A DNA stretch of 64,000 nucleotides from Salarchaeum sp. JOR-1. Lineage in GTDB: Archaea > Halobacteriota > Halobacteria > Halobacteriales > Halobacteriaceae. This document shows positions 8,332 through 16,490 of this stretch, one piece after another. Below the pieces are notes generated by a model. The model did no database searches, was not told where the DNA came from, and saw nothing but the letters and a program-made list of their open reading frames with translations. Position 1 is the stretch's first letter. Each line of letters begins with the position of its first letter. The stretch is from positions 1 through 64,000 of the forward strand of contig NZ_CP042240.1 in NCBI RefSeq assembly GCF_007833275.1. The letters are read 5' to 3'. A program made the translations under genes and the position numbers.

Positions 8332-8669
8332 CGGTTCCCGGACGCAGACTGTACCTCGTAGCGGCCCCCTTTCGAGAGGAGCGAGACGTCCCTCGCTTCG
8401 GCCACAGCATGCTTCGTGCGGGGCTCAAGATCGTCCTCCGACTGTGCGTTCTCGTCGACGACCAGCCAGTCGCGAACGTCGCCCGTTCGGCCACTATCCG
8501 GCGCGACAGCTTGGACCTCGACTTCGCGTTTCGCCCGCTCGGTATCGTCGTCGACGCCGGCGACGAGGTCGTCGATCCACTGTTCGATAGTGCTGTGCAT
8601 CTCGTCGGATCGCGTGTCGGTCGCCTCGAAGGAGACCGACGAATCACTGGTCGTAGCCATTGTGTTCAC
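8330..8669 (-). pseudogene. truncated chimeric gene: ArdC-like start joined to a SWIM-type region
   Basis: From ATG 8669 the frame begins MNTMATTSDSSVSF and includes TIEQWIDDLVAGVDD, which resembles the start of haloarchaeal ArdC/ImmA-type proteins. From about residue 85 it reads KHAVAEARDVSLLSKGGRYE and SASGNRYEV, the run-up to a SWIM zinc finger, but the zinc-binding CxC/CxH part is missing. Beyond position 8330 the DNA belongs to a plus-strand fragment. It therefore seems to be a fusion of two gene pieces that lost its 3' end. Confidence 0.45.
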
Positions 8670-8729
8670 TGAATCAAGGTTACGGCGACTGCGTCTGTGC
8701 AGACCGCGCCGCGCCCCTCAGGGGCGTTC

Positions 8730-8737
8730 AAAAAAAA
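8730..8737 (-). terminator. T8 tract after the MOT1-type transporter gene
   Basis: On the minus strand, about 50 nt past the stop at 8787, eight T residues occur, followed by the GC-rich hairpin GCCCCTCAGGGGC. U-tracts are the main archaeal transcription terminators. Confidence 0.5.
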
Positions 8738-8786
8738 CATCGCAGAGTTCGAGCGAACGGCAACCGTTGCCGGTCGAGAACTGTCG

Positions 8787-9875
8787 CTACCGGAACCGTT
8801 GGAGACCCAGGTATCCGACCGCTCCTACGACGAAGGCGACCCCGACGTTGGTCACGAGACCGATGACACCGACTCCAATCGTAACTGCCAGCTGATCCGA
8901 TTTGAGTCCTGTTCGCCCGAGTTCGACGGCGATCAGGGCGAGGATCACGCCGAGCATCGACAGGGGGAACGCGGCAACGATCCCGACGGCGACCACGGCG
9001 GCGATCGCATAGATCGCCCCCAGAATGAGATTCGACCCTGCGGTGCGTGCGCCGAAGGCGTACTTTCCAGCGACGCCGCCGCTTCCATGACACATCGGCA
9101 TCGCCCCGAGCGGAATCGCAACGAGATTCATCACGCCCATACTGGATGCGAGTTCGTCAGCTGAAACGTCTGCATCGTAGAAATCGGAGAGGAGCAATGA
9201 GGTCGCGACGGCCGCGTTCCCAACCGTCATTGCGAGCTGTGCGAGCGTCCCTTCTACGGCTGTGATCGAAACTGCTTGGACATCTGGAAGGCCGATTGCA
9301 ATGGTCGGATAGACTGGTGCAGGGAGCCCTGTCTGCGCGACGGTGATACCAACACCGACGCAGAGGACAACGAGTGCGCTCGCACGAGGATACCCGGCGA
9401 GAATGACGACACCGGCGATGGCGACGGCGACGAGGGCGAGCGGAATACTGTTGAGACCGAGTTGAACGCCTGTCTCGAGGAGGATGAGCGCGACCGCGAC
9501 CTGGACACCGCGAATCACGGGCTGGCCGATGTACTGGGTGAGCCGGCCGAGCGTTCCGGTCGATCCGACGACGAGCAGAATTCCGCCAGCGAGAAGACCG
9601 GCAACTGCAAGTTCGCCGGCAGTAAGCGATCCGGCGATCACCAGCGCAGCGAGAGCCTTCATCGGTTCAACGGACATCGGCAGGCCGTAGTGGAGTCCCC
9701 ACACGACCTGGAATACCGCGAACCCGAGGAGAAGATGGGTGAGTGAGAGATCGGTCAGCGCACCGATAGCGACAACGATCGGGAACACAGTAACTGAATC
9801 CCCTAACGCGCCAGTAAACTCACTGACCGAAAAATCGATAGCGGGTGTCTGTTCGTAATCGCTCGAATGAGCCAC
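8787..9875 (-). CDS. putative molybdate/sulfate transporter (MOT1/SulP-like)
   Basis: The 362-aa protein has 10-11 predicted membrane helices. It shows the marks of the molybdate transporter family MOT1, a branch of SulP carriers without a STAS domain: the first repeat has FTGALGDSVTVFPIVVAIGA and LPMSVEPMKALAAL, the second GNAAVATSLLLSDFY and MPMCHGSGGVAGKYAFGAR. These carriers import molybdate or sulfate across the cell membrane. The start ATG 9875 precedes a short polar N-terminus. The gene is a lone transcription unit between IS5 fragments and truncated genes, so it may have arrived by rearrangement. Substrate (molybdate or sulfate) cannot be decided from sequence. Confidence 0.8.
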   Translation of the reverse strand: MAHSSDYEQTPAIDFSVSEFTGALGDSVTVFPIVVAIGALTDLSLTHLLLGFAVFQVVWGLHYGLPMSVEPMKALAALVIAGSLTAGELAVAGLLAGGILLVVGSTGTLGRLTQYIGQPVIRGVQVAVALILLETGVQLGLNSIPLALVAVAIAGVVILAGYPRASALVVLCVGVGITVAQTGLPAPVYPTIAIGLPDVQAVSITAVEGTLAQLAMTVGNAAVATSLLLSDFYDADVSADELASSMGVMNLVAIPLGAMPMCHGSGGVAGKYAFGARTAGSNLILGAIYAIAAVVAVGIVAAFPLSMLGVILALIAVELGRTGLKSDQLAVTIGVGVIGLVTNVGVAFVVGAVGYLGLQRFR

Positions 9876-10015
9876 TATGAGGTGGTGCGGCCTCGATAGT
9901 CATGAATCCACGCAGTAACGAGATTCGATACCCCGTCTCTCTCCGATAACCAAAACCAATTACGTTCCCGGTTTGCTCTCTCCGGCTGTGTTGACTCGCT
10001 GTAAGGCGTACAGAC

Positions 10016-10517
10016 TCACTGTTTCACGGAGCGTTTGATGTTGTAGACGACACACATCAGCGGGAGTTCTCGAAACTCGCGAACCACGAACGCGCTCGCA
10101 CGGCGAAGCCGAGGAGCGCTTCACAGCCGAGTTCACGGTCTCGGTCATTGAGCTCTGATTGTAGCGTTCGTCGTCGATTCGGGCGTTGTGTGCGTGGTCG
10201 TACGGTGCGAAGATGCGGTGTTTGATCAGCGGGCGAATCCCGAGGTTGCGAAGGAATTCGCGCAACGCTTGCTTGTCATAGCCCTTGTCTGCGGCGAGAG
10301 ACCGCAGATCGCCCGCATTTCGGCGGGTGATCTGCTCAGCGAGGTCAGCGTCGCTTCCTTCACGGTTCGTTGAGCAGTGAACATCACGGGCGGCTTGAGA
10401 GTCTGTATCGGCTAGCTTCGCGACTTTCAGCTTCTGAACGCGGTGACTCGCTCGATTGCAGTAGTGACGGCTCGCAGCAGACTGTTCGTAGTAGGTCGCG
10501 TCGATTCCTCGTCGTAG
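10016..10517 (-). pseudogene. C-terminal part of an IS5-type transposase, frameshifted
   Basis: The minus-strand frame begins GIDATYYEQSAASRHYC and continues through LRSLAADKGYDKQALREF, RPLIKHRIFAPYDHAHNAR and SMTETVNSAVKR. This is a well-known C-terminal half of haloarchaeal IS5-family transposases (D of the DDE site in AADKGYD; E in MTETV). Two frameshifts follow before EFRELPLMCVVYNIKRSVKQ and a TGA at 10016. The upstream half is missing: at about 10515 the sequence passes directly into a truncated RHH gene. Non-functional. Confidence 0.75.
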
Positions 10518-10696
10518 TAGGCGGCAGCGATCTCCTGGGTGAGTGCGTCGTCGTGAGCGGCGTCTTGGAGGTACTCCCGAAGCGCGGTCACGAGGATATC
10601 TGTTCGGTCTTCGCCGAGGACTGCGGCCAGGGCGTCGGCCCGGTCGATGAGCCGATCGGGGGCCCGAAACTGCACGCGCTTCTTATCGGTGCCCAT
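10515..10696 (-). pseudogene. truncated ribbon-helix-helix DNA-binding protein
   Basis: ATG 10696 gives MGTDKKRVQFRAPDRLIDRA, the beta strand and first helix of a CopG/MetJ-type ribbon-helix-helix domain, then DILVTALREYL and EIAAAYYDE. From there the frame runs into the transposase remnant, so the C-terminus is foreign. RHH proteins of this size are usually antitoxins or autorepressors. The remaining about 60 aa still cover the whole DNA-binding fold, so a residual product could bind DNA. Confidence 0.55.
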
Positions 10697-10715
10697 GATG
10701 TGTACATTGTGAGCC

Positions 10716-10961
10716 TCAGTCGGCCACGAGATGCTCCTCGAGAGCACGTGTCAGTACGTTGCGATCCCCTCGGGTACAGTGCTCGCACAGTTGCAACGGG
10801 TCTTCCAGATGCCCGAGTTCCACGCAGAACCGAGTGAGTCGGGCGGGATCGGAGATCTCACTGGAAGCCGGCGCGGTGCGCCGGCGACGCTGCAAGCGCG
10901 TCGACGAGTACCCGTCGCAGGCGTAGTGATCGCGCTCGTCGGGATCCGGCCCCGACTGAAT
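10716..10961 (-). pseudogene. C-terminal fragment of an unknown protein (copy 2)
   Basis: The frame PDPDERDHYACDGYSSTRLQ continues through SDPARLTRFCVELGHLEDPL and QLCEHCTRGDR to a stop at 10716, 20 nt before the RHH start. There is no start codon and a stop at 962-964. It is related to the fragment at 1205-1336 (shared VELG-LE--LQLC--C and EHLV end). Its position directly before the RHH gene implies they once formed an operon. Two Cys pairs may bind zinc. Confidence 0.45.
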
Positions 10962-11005
10962 TTATCTACTGGCAGAGCGAACGTGGCGACAGAGGTGTGA
11001 AAGAT

Positions 11006-11587
11006 ATGAGTTCAGTTCTGATCCTCTACGGGACGGGTGAAGGCCAAACAGCGAAGATCGCAGAGCGGATCGCGACCACGATTAGCGAGCGAGGTCATGA
11101 AACAAACGCGGTCGACGTACAGGACCGACCAGAACCGTTCCTTTTGGACGAGTATGATGCCGTACTCGTGGGCGCGTCGATCCACGTCGGCAAACAGCAG
11201 GATGCGGTTCGCGACTTCGTCACCGAGAATCGAGACACTCTGGCAGGGATGCCGTCCGCCTTCTTCCAGGTCTCGCTGTCCTCAGCGAGTGCGGAGAAGC
11301 AGGGAGAAGCTGCCGGATACGTCGAATCATTCATCACGGAAACCGGGTGGCATCCAGACCGAATCGGGCAGTTCGGTGGCGCGCTTCGGTTTTCAGAGTA
11401 TGGATTCCTCAAGCGTCTCATGATGAAACAGATCGCAAAGGATCTGCTTAACGATGTGGAGAGGACAAACGGTGACGTTGAATTCACCGACTGGGATGCA
11501 GTCGACGCATTTGCAGCGGATGTCGCGGCATTCGTCGAAGGCCGTCTCGGTGTCACTCCGGACAGTACGGAAAATCCAGCGACATGA
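11006..11587 (+). CDS. flavodoxin-domain protein, HemG-like
   Basis: The 193-aa product from ATG 11006 (preceded by GAGGTG at 10992-10997; an in-frame GTG lies at 10997) begins MSSVLILYGTGEGQTAKIAE, an FMN-phosphate-binding loop of the flavodoxin fold. It continues with VLVGASIHVGKQQDAV and FFQVSLSSAS, features of the menaquinone-dependent protoporphyrinogen oxidase HemG group. Such proteins carry FMN and transfer electrons between quinone and a substrate. Haem synthesis in haloarchaea mainly uses other routes, so a general flavodoxin-like oxidoreductase role is safer. It overlaps the next gene by 4 bp. Confidence 0.75.
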   Translation: MSSVLILYGTGEGQTAKIAERIATTISERGHETNAVDVQDRPEPFLLDEYDAVLVGASIHVGKQQDAVRDFVTENRDTLAGMPSAFFQVSLSSASAEKQGEAAGYVESFITETGWHPDRIGQFGGALRFSEYGFLKRLMMKQIAKDLLNDVERTNGDVEFTDWDAVDAFAADVAAFVEGRLGVTPDSTENPAT

Positions 11588-12450
11588 CCGCCACACCCAC
11601 CCCCCAACGACTCCCACGCCCGTATGTGGTGTCGTCGATACTCATTATTGTGCTTTCGGTTATCGCGACCGGTATTGGGCTGTTTGTCCCGGAGTTCTAC
11701 CGGGACGCTGAGGTCCTACTCCCACAGCTGTACGGACAGGACCTACTAACCCTCCTCGTCGCTGTCCCCACGCTTTCCGTGGCGCTATATTATGCCCACA
11801 GCGGATCACTCCGTGGCTATGTCGTCTGGCTTGGAATCACCGGCTATCTCCTGTACACGTACGCCTCGTATGCGTTCCTCACCGCATTCAACGAACTCTA
11901 TCTCGTCTACGTTGCGCTGTTCGGGCTGACGCTGTTCACGCTCATCGGCGGCATCGTTCGCCTCGACCCAACCGTTCTGAAAGAGGCGTTCAATGATCAC
12001 CCGGTTCGTGGCTACGTGGCGTTTCAGCTTCTCGTCGCCGGCCTCCTGGCGCTACTGTGGCTTGGCGAAGTCGGTCCGGCGAGTCTCGCGGGAACCAGAC
12101 CTCCGAGCATCGCCGAGACGACGCTTCCGGTTCCCGTCATCCAATCACTCGATCTCGGCGTTGTCGTTCCATCGTTCGCCCTCTCGGCGGCATTCCTCTG
12201 GAAGCAACGAGCGTGGGGATACGTCTTCACCGGCGTCCTCCTCGTGAAGGGGATCACCCTCGGCCTCGCGGTCCTCGCCATGATTGTATTCATGGTTCAG
12301 AACGGCCAATCCGTCCCGCTCCCCCAGATCGTGTTGTTCGCTCTTCTGAGTCTCAGTGGCCTCTCCCTTGTGGCCCGTTTCATTCGAACCATCCCCTCTA
12401 CTGCCTCTACAACCCATCCTCGAACCAGAGATAGTACACAAACAGACTGA
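11584..12450 (+). CDS. integral membrane protein, 288 aa
   Basis: The start overlaps the flavodoxin gene's stop (ATGA), so both are likely co-transcribed. The product has about eight hydrophobic segments beginning near residues 16-36, with a longer outer loop around 160-180 (GPASLAGTRPPSIAETTLPV). The C-terminal tail is short and polar (HPRTRDSTQTD). No catalytic motif is seen. The family is not recognised. Linkage to a flavoprotein suggests a membrane redox role, but this is inference. Confidence 0.65.
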   Translation: MTATPTPQRLPRPYVVSSILIIVLSVIATGIGLFVPEFYRDAEVLLPQLYGQDLLTLLVAVPTLSVALYYAHSGSLRGYVVWLGITGYLLYTYASYAFLTAFNELYLVYVALFGLTLFTLIGGIVRLDPTVLKEAFNDHPVRGYVAFQLLVAGLLALLWLGEVGPASLAGTRPPSIAETTLPVPVIQSLDLGVVVPSFALSAAFLWKQRAWGYVFTGVLLVKGITLGLAVLAMIVFMVQNGQSVPLPQIVLFALLSLSGLSLVARFIRTIPSTASTTHPRTRDSTQTD

Positions 12451-12539
12451 CCAGGGACTACTCCACGCGGTGACTCCACGCTGCTGGATGCTATCCAGAC
12501 CCACAATAGTATTATATTTGATATGAGTGTGCTTTTTGT

Positions 12540-12749
12540 ATGGTTTCCTCAAAGCAACTTCTCATTATCGGGGCCGCCCTCCTCGTCGTTCTCGTACCCC
12601 TCGCAGCCGTCGGCTTTTTCTTCTTCCCACCGGATTTCGCGTACTCCCATGGCCGCAACTCGATGGCCATCTCCACGCCGGAATGGGGCGATACGACGGT
12701 CTATCTCGGTGAGGATCCACAATCCTGGAAGCGGGAACGACGACAGTGA
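12540..12749 (+). CDS. small single-span membrane protein, 69 aa
   Basis: ATG 12540 opens MVSSKQLLIIGAALLVV, with one hydrophobic helix (about residues 6-30) and a polar tail with WGDTTVYLGEDPQSWKRERR. The upstream stretch ACAATAGTATTAT followed by TTTGATATGA (12503-12525) looks like a promoter. It lies 36 bp before the CPBP gene and may be co-transcribed with it. Function unknown. Confidence 0.5.
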   Translation: MVSSKQLLIIGAALLVVLVPLAAVGFFFFPPDFAYSHGRNSMAISTPEWGDTTVYLGEDPQSWKRERRQ

Positions 12750-12785
12750 CACCACCGTTATCGTTGTCCTGAGGTTTGGCATCGT

Positions 12786-13595
12786 ATGTCCCTAACTGAG
12801 CATACCTCCTCCTTCACAAAGCGGTTTGGCGTGATGCTGTTAGCCGGTATGCCTGGAATCCTCGCTCTCAGTGGGTACATCTATCTCACGACACCGCCGA
12901 CCACCCTCCCACCTGGTCTATCGCTTCCGCTATTCACTGTGTCTGCCGCGGTCAACTCACTTCTTCTGCTCGCCGTTGCGTGTCTAGTCAGGACGTACAC
13001 TGCTCCGCGAGTAGGGCTGCCATCGTACATTCTCGACTGGGCGAGGACAGGCGACGACGTCTGGCGACGCCTCCGGCCCGAGGTTCGACCTGCCATGGTT
13101 CTCGGCGTCATCGGGGGCCTACTGATACTGCTCCTTGATGTCGCGCTGGCGCCGTTCGTCGCTCAGGACGTGCCTCAGTCCGCAATCGGAGCGACCGATA
13201 GGACTGTGATGAATGTCCTCGCGTATGCACCCGTCAGATTCCTCTACGGGGGCATCACGGAGGAGCTACTGCTCCGCTACGGCCGCCTGTCAGCGCTCGC
13301 ATTCATCGGTTGGATACTCACCGGCCGTCAGTCGGGCGGCCTCGGATCGGGAGTCATGTGGACCGCGATCGTAATCTCTGCAGTGCTATTCGGGATCGGC
13401 CATCTCCCGGCGCTTGCACAGTCCGTCACCCTAACCCCGGTACTCGTCGCCCGGACGATTCTCCTGAACGCGATTGCAGGCGTCCTCTTCGGGTGGCTGT
13501 ACTGGCAGCGGAGCCTCGAAGCGGCGATGGTATCCCATGCCGCCTTCCACGTCCCCTTGGTAGCACTCTCGCTCGTCCAAGTCGCGCTGCTCTGA
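12786..13595 (+). CDS. CPBP-family intramembrane metalloprotease
   Basis: The 269-aa membrane protein shows the CPBP (CAAX protease and bacteriocin-processing, Abi) motifs: E159-E160-LLL-R164, then FGIGHLPAL with the catalytic His, and GWLYWQRSLEAAMVSHAAFH with the last His. About seven membrane helices are predicted. Family members cut within the membrane and act in protein maturation or self-immunity. No bacteriocin gene is nearby. The small membrane ORF at 12540 precedes it closely. Confidence 0.8.
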   Translation: MSLTEHTSSFTKRFGVMLLAGMPGILALSGYIYLTTPPTTLPPGLSLPLFTVSAAVNSLLLLAVACLVRTYTAPRVGLPSYILDWARTGDDVWRRLRPEVRPAMVLGVIGGLLILLLDVALAPFVAQDVPQSAIGATDRTVMNVLAYAPVRFLYGGITEELLLRYGRLSALAFIGWILTGRQSGGLGSGVMWTAIVISAVLFGIGHLPALAQSVTLTPVLVARTILLNAIAGVLFGWLYWQRSLEAAMVSHAAFHVPLVALSLVQVALL

Positions 13596-13659
13596 CTGTA
13601 GATCACTGTGGCACCAATTTATGAGGGGAGCATTCCCACGACATATCAAGAACGTCGGA

Positions 13660-14967
13660 ATGGAGCTGAAAACACACATCCGAGAACAGCGGTGGACGAC
13701 GGTAGCCGGCTACGGCCTCTTCGTCGCGCTGATGGTCGCCGGCTACTACTATAATATCACGTTCGTCCAACTCGGACTCATCGACCTCGGCACATGCCTC
13801 GTCGGACTGTCCGAGACGGCAGTTTCGATGTGGATGGCGGCGCTCGCGCTCTGCACGCTCGTCGTCGCCGTCGCGACCGGTGTGACAATGGACCGCCGCG
13901 GGTGGAGCACGGACCTCCGCACGAAGCTCCGGCTCCTGCTCGGCGTTGTCTGCGTCCAGTTCGCGCTCACGCTCGTCGCACCGATGATCCGAACCGTGCC
14001 CGCCTTCGGCGCGTGGATTATCATGGCGTCGATCGGGCTCGGGGTCGGCTTCCCGGTCTCGTTCTCGCTCGCGATCGACCTCGTTCCCGTCCCGGACCGG
14101 GGCTACGTCGCCGCGGCGATCACGGCCATCGCGTACTTCCTGGCGAACGCGATTCCGCTCTCCTGGTCGGTCGACGTCTTCAGCAATCTGATGGTCGCCG
14201 TGATGGCGCCGGGCCTCCTCGTGCTGGCCGTCCTGTCGTTCGTCCGCGTCGATCAACTCGACGCGATACTCGACACCCTCGGGACCCAACACGAGACGTA
14301 TGGCACCGGACGGTTCTGTCACGAGGAGCCGGTTCGGACGCGAAGTCTGGCCTTCGTCGTCCCAGTCGTCCTGATGTTCGGCGTGTTCTTCATCGACAGC
14401 CTCGGGTTCCTCCGCATCATCGACACGCCGTCGCTTCTCCTGAGCTCCTGGCAGTCGCCCGCGCTCTCGACGCGCCTGTTCATCGCCGTCGCACACGTCG
14501 TCGGCGCGGTGATGGCCGGCGTTATCTACGCGAACTACTCGCTCTCACGCATCTTCCTCTGGACGTTCGCACTGTTCGCTCTGACGCACGTGATGTACAC
14601 GTCCGACCTCCGGTTCGCTGCAGTGTTCCCCACAATCGCAAGCGACGGCACGTCCATCCTGAACCCCGCCCTGTACGCGATCGCCGTGAGCTTCTACACG
14701 ACGCTGAACTTCGCGCTCTGGCCCGACCTCTCGACGCCCGAGACGATCGGCACGCACGCCGCGATCGGTATCGGCGTCGCCGGCTGGCTCGCCACGTTCT
14801 CCAGCACCGCGCTCGCGCTCTACTTCCAGGCAGTCGACCTCACACTCCTCTCGCACCTGAACGTCGTGCAGGCACTCTCCCTGCTCCTCCTGTTCGGGCT
14901 CGCAGTCGGCCTGTACGCCAGACGGATGGTCGTCCTCGCTCGCGAAAACGGAGGTGCGAGTACATGA
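13660..14967 (+). CDS. MFS-like membrane transporter
   Basis: ATG 13660 (MELKTHIREQRW) is preferred over an in-frame start at 13621 because the extra residues look untypical. The 435-aa protein has about 12 membrane helices, with an interdomain loop near residues 190-235 (DQLDAILDTLGTQHETYGTG) and a TMDRRGW-type loop after helix 2, as in the major facilitator superfamily. Substrate unknown. Its last four bases overlap the start of the polymer-forming protein, so the two are translated as a pair. Confidence 0.65.
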   Translation: MELKTHIREQRWTTVAGYGLFVALMVAGYYYNITFVQLGLIDLGTCLVGLSETAVSMWMAALALCTLVVAVATGVTMDRRGWSTDLRTKLRLLLGVVCVQFALTLVAPMIRTVPAFGAWIIMASIGLGVGFPVSFSLAIDLVPVPDRGYVAAAITAIAYFLANAIPLSWSVDVFSNLMVAVMAPGLLVLAVLSFVRVDQLDAILDTLGTQHETYGTGRFCHEEPVRTRSLAFVVPVVLMFGVFFIDSLGFLRIIDTPSLLLSSWQSPALSTRLFIAVAHVVGAVMAGVIYANYSLSRIFLWTFALFALTHVMYTSDLRFAAVFPTIASDGTSILNPALYAIAVSFYTTLNFALWPDLSTPETIGTHAAIGIGVAGWLATFSSTALALYFQAVDLTLLSHLNVVQALSLLLLFGLAVGLYARRMVVLARENGGAST

Positions 14968-15836
14968 GTCCCACGGAGGCCATCCCACTCCTCATCGTCG
15001 TCCTCCTCGTGATCTCCATCGGGGGCGGTGACGTCGGAGAAATGTCCGTGACCTTCCAGGGCGACAATACCGTCGACTCACTCCCAGACGTCCACGTCGT
15101 CGCCGGCGGGATCACCACAGTCCCTGAAAACGTGACTGTCGACGGTGACATCTACGTGATCGGTGGAACCACGGTCATCGACGGAACAGTCGACGGCGAC
15201 GTCACGGTTCTCAACGGGAATCTCTCGGTACTCGACGGTGCAACCGTGACCGGGACTCTCCAGACGTATTCGGGCTCCACCGCGGTCAGCGATGACGCGT
15301 CAGTCGGGCATATGTCACAGTTCGAAGCCCTCACTCCGTCGAGTTCGCCCGCACAGCGGGTCGGGGGGTTTCTCCTGCAGTTTCTCGTCCTCGGCGCGTT
15401 CGGGTGGTGGCTCGTCGAGCGACACCCCCGCCTCCTTGAGAACGTCGGCGCGGCTATCACCGACCACGCCCTCATCAGCGGTGTCGTCGGCAGTCTCGGT
15501 GCGACGACGCTCCTCGTCCTCTTCGTCTACATGGCGTTCACGCTCATCCTGCTCCCGGTGGCCATCATCGGTCTCTTTGCCGAGTTCCTGGTCATCCTCT
15601 ACGGTCAGGTCGTGTTCGGCTACCTCATCGGGACGTACCTGCCAGTCGAGCGCGATGGCGTCGCAACGGTCGCGGGAATCGTCACGTTGCTGCTCGTCCT
15701 CGAGCTCCTCGGAGTCATCCCGTACCTCGGCGGGATCGTACAACTGACCGTCGCTGTCGTCGGGTTCGGCGCCGTCCTGAACACGTACTTTGGCCTCCAA
15801 CGATTCGAGCCTGTCACCATTCCGGAGGGGACGTAA
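14964..15836 (+). CDS. polymer-forming (bactofilin-like) membrane protein
   Basis: The 290-aa product begins with one hydrophobic helix (6-22) and a beta-helix region (about 45-115). There, repeats of the type VDGDIYVIGGTTVIDGTVDG and GDVTVLNGNLSVLDGATVTG match the right-handed beta-helix of bactofilin-like polymer-forming proteins. Four or five membrane helices follow (about 130-280). The beta-helix probably lies outside the membrane and may assemble into filaments or patches. The gene overlaps the MFS-like transporter by 4 bp. Confidence 0.7.
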   Translation: MSPTEAIPLLIVVLLVISIGGGDVGEMSVTFQGDNTVDSLPDVHVVAGGITTVPENVTVDGDIYVIGGTTVIDGTVDGDVTVLNGNLSVLDGATVTGTLQTYSGSTAVSDDASVGHMSQFEALTPSSSPAQRVGGFLLQFLVLGAFGWWLVERHPRLLENVGAAITDHALISGVVGSLGATTLLVLFVYMAFTLILLPVAIIGLFAEFLVILYGQVVFGYLIGTYLPVERDGVATVAGIVTLLLVLELLGVIPYLGGIVQLTVAVVGFGAVLNTYFGLQRFEPVTIPEGT

Positions 15837-15888
15837 CTATGTATTCAAGACCCGACGATCCGAGTCCCCGAATCGAGGTACCCAGACG

Positions 15889-16050
15889 GTGGTGACCTCG
15901 CTTCACATGGGCTGGCGGCACGTCCTGTTCGCGAACTGGCCAGTCGACCCTGGCCTGCTCGACGCGCATCTTCCGTCGACACTCTCGGTCGATACGTACG
16001 CCGGCGATGCGTGGCTCTCGACCGTGCCGCTCACCCGATTGATAGGGTAG
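15889..16050 (+). pseudogene. N-terminal remnant of a DUF2071 (YqjF-like) protein
   Basis: The frame VVTSLHMGWRHVLFANWPVD continues with GLLDAHLPSTLSVDTYAGDA and WLSTVPLT, the typical start of DUF2071 proteins, which are usually about 240 aa. After VPLT the frame ends with RLIG and a stop, so only about 50 residues remain. The rest of the gene is missing. Confidence 0.6.
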
Positions 16051-16165
16051 TGGTCACTGGCGTTCGTACACTCGCAGCCGAGTGAACCGCGAAAGCCATA
16101 ATCGATGGATTCCTCCAGTGAGCCGGCGAGATAGTTTATAATCCGACTATCTAACCCACATATGT

Positions 16166-16260
16166 ATGTTAAATCTAACTAACAAGGCCGCGATCGTCAC
16201 GGGGGTTCGACCGGCATCGGGAAGGCAACCCGCAAAGTTCCTCGACGCCCCAACCAGCAC
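16166..16260 (+). pseudogene. N-terminal remnant of a short-chain dehydrogenase
   Basis: ATG 16166 reads MLNLTNKAAIVTG. With one base change of frame it continues GSTGIGKAT, the TGxxxGIG nucleotide-binding loop of short-chain dehydrogenases. The frame then breaks within about 30 codons. A TATA-like sequence (TTTATAAT, 16135-16142) sits about 25 bp upstream, so the old promoter remains. The following 230 bp hold nothing I recognise. Confidence 0.5.
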
Positions 16261-16490
16261 CGCGCGCTTTCCCGCCGGCGTTGAGGGCACATGCGTTTTA
16301 GCCCGGCAGTCCGCCCGCTACTGCAGGCAGGCAGTCCGGACTGATCGGTCGCGAGCGATGCGGAGGGCGGAACGCGGCGAGCGGTGCGGGCCGTTTGAGA
16401 GAGATCTGGGTGGCCGCAGTCGCCACATCTCCAGTGATAGTTCTCGATATGCGGAAAATGAGTCGCTTCTGATGGAACGAAGCCCGAGGG

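Noticed and set aside
9960-10265. An apparent 101-aa ORF on the minus strand
   Set aside because: It is the frameshifted end of the IS5-type transposase, not a separate gene.
13794-15836. A very long open frame of 680 codons on the plus strand covering the MFS-like and polymer-forming genes
   Set aside because: Its first two thirds are an Arg/Pro-rich shadow in another frame of the carrier gene; only the last 290 codons are a real gene, starting at 14964.
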